A stretch of 38,120 nt of DNA, taken from IMG/VR virus record IMGVR_UViG_3300028920_001473, positions 1-38,120 of that record; one strand, given 5' to 3'. Source of the stretch: a virus. Below, piece after piece: positions 37,870-38,120 of the stretch. Both the position numbers and the translations under genes were made by a program. Position 1 is the first letter of the stretch, and each line of letters opens with the position of its first letter. The notes beneath the pieces were generated by a model. It did not search any database and had not been told where the DNA came from. It saw only the letters and a list, made by a program, of their open reading frames with translations.

Positions 37870-38103
37870 ATGGAAAATGTGAAAAACGAAATTGAAAAGA
37901 AGCTGGTCGGGTTGGCTATGGTTGAAAAGAAATACCCTATAGAGAAAGAGGTCTTCGCTAATTATTGCGATAGTCAGATTAAATCTATAACTGTTGCAAT
38001 AAATAAGAAGCTTAATGGCTCTGATGTTGAGGACTTATATTTTATTGAGCATGCAGTAAAGCTCTTAATGTTCTTTCTTGAACATAAGATAAGGGAGGAT
38101 TAA
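37870..38103 (+). CDS. Hypothetical helical protein, 77 aa
   Basis: It starts MENVKNEIEKKLVGLAMVE and contains EVFANYCDSQIKSITVAIN and a Leu-rich helix (FIEHAVKLLMFFLEH). It is all helix and charged, perhaps an oligomerising regulator. It is the first rightward gene after the repeat region, so probably an early gene. GAAGTGAT precedes ATG 37870. No family was recognised. Confidence 0.6.
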   Translation: MENVKNEIEKKLVGLAMVEKKYPIEKEVFANYCDSQIKSITVAINKKLNGSDVEDLYFIEHAVKLLMFFLEHKIRED

Positions 38104-38106
38104 AAG

Positions 38107-38120
38107 ATGCAAGCGAAAAA
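38107..38120 (+). CDS. Start of next rightward gene, truncated by window end
   Basis: ATG CAA GCG AAA at 38107 follows GGGAGGAT at 38094-38101, a strong ribosome site within the end of the preceding gene. Only four codons are visible, so nothing can be said about the product. Confidence 0.5.

Overview
The window is most of the genome of a tailed double-stranded DNA virus (Caudoviricetes, probably with a long non-contractile tail). A complete morphogenesis cassette is present: terminase, portal, neck protein, maturation protease, scaffold-like protein, HK97-type capsid protein, adaptor, tail terminator, tail tube protein, frameshifted tail chaperone and tape measure. No contractile-sheath gene was recognised. 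An archaeal host is inferred, not proven. The reasons are TATA-like boxes, GAGGTGA-type ribosome binding sites, a fused PrimPol-helicase, a membrane-anchored surface protein packed with N-glycosylation sequons, and FSDTLxISDSF repeats of a kind I associate with archaea. The DNA is AT-rich, with AGA/AGG as common arginine codons. Both ends of the window are open.

Layout. From 1 to 5474, genes run rightward: a partial GNAT acetyltransferase, a left-handed beta-helix acetyltransferase, an orphan DPPY methyltransferase, several small unknown or cysteine-rich proteins, a probable OB-fold protein, a winged-helix protein and the primase-helicase. From 37.1 kb down to 5.6 kb, genes run leftward. In transcription order these are: an HTH protein at the small-terminase position; a run of small unknown genes; a SAM methyltransferase, sulfotransferase and metallophosphoesterase; an intein-containing large terminase and portal; head genes; a giant surface protein; connector and tail genes; and a tip/lysis region. 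That last region holds a papain-like peptidase, an HNH endonuclease, a glycyl-radical peptide and small membrane proteins. From 37.13 to 37.87 kb is a repeat-rich non-coding stretch between the two divergent gene sets, a candidate origin and promoter region. Rightward genes resume at 37.87 kb.

The leftward genes are densely packed, with many ATGA, GTGA, TTGA or TAATG overlaps, so translational coupling is probably widespread. TTG and GTG starts are frequent and one gene seems to use ATA. Numerous genes of 33-57 codons fit exactly between larger ones.

Most notable observations: (1) an HNH endonuclease gene whose stop codon coincides with one end of an apparent 593-bp insertion in a small glycyl-radical (NrdD C-terminal-like) gene; (2) two same-orientation copies of an approximately 75-bp inverted-repeat site bracketing the whole leftward block; (3) an origin-like region with paired dyad repeats; (4) an intein placed inside the terminase nuclease active-site motif and ending Gly-Asn rather than His-Asn; (5) a textbook -1 slippery site for the tail chaperone; (6) several repeat proteins and a set of possible glycan-modifying enzymes. 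All functional calls come from reading motifs; no database search was possible.
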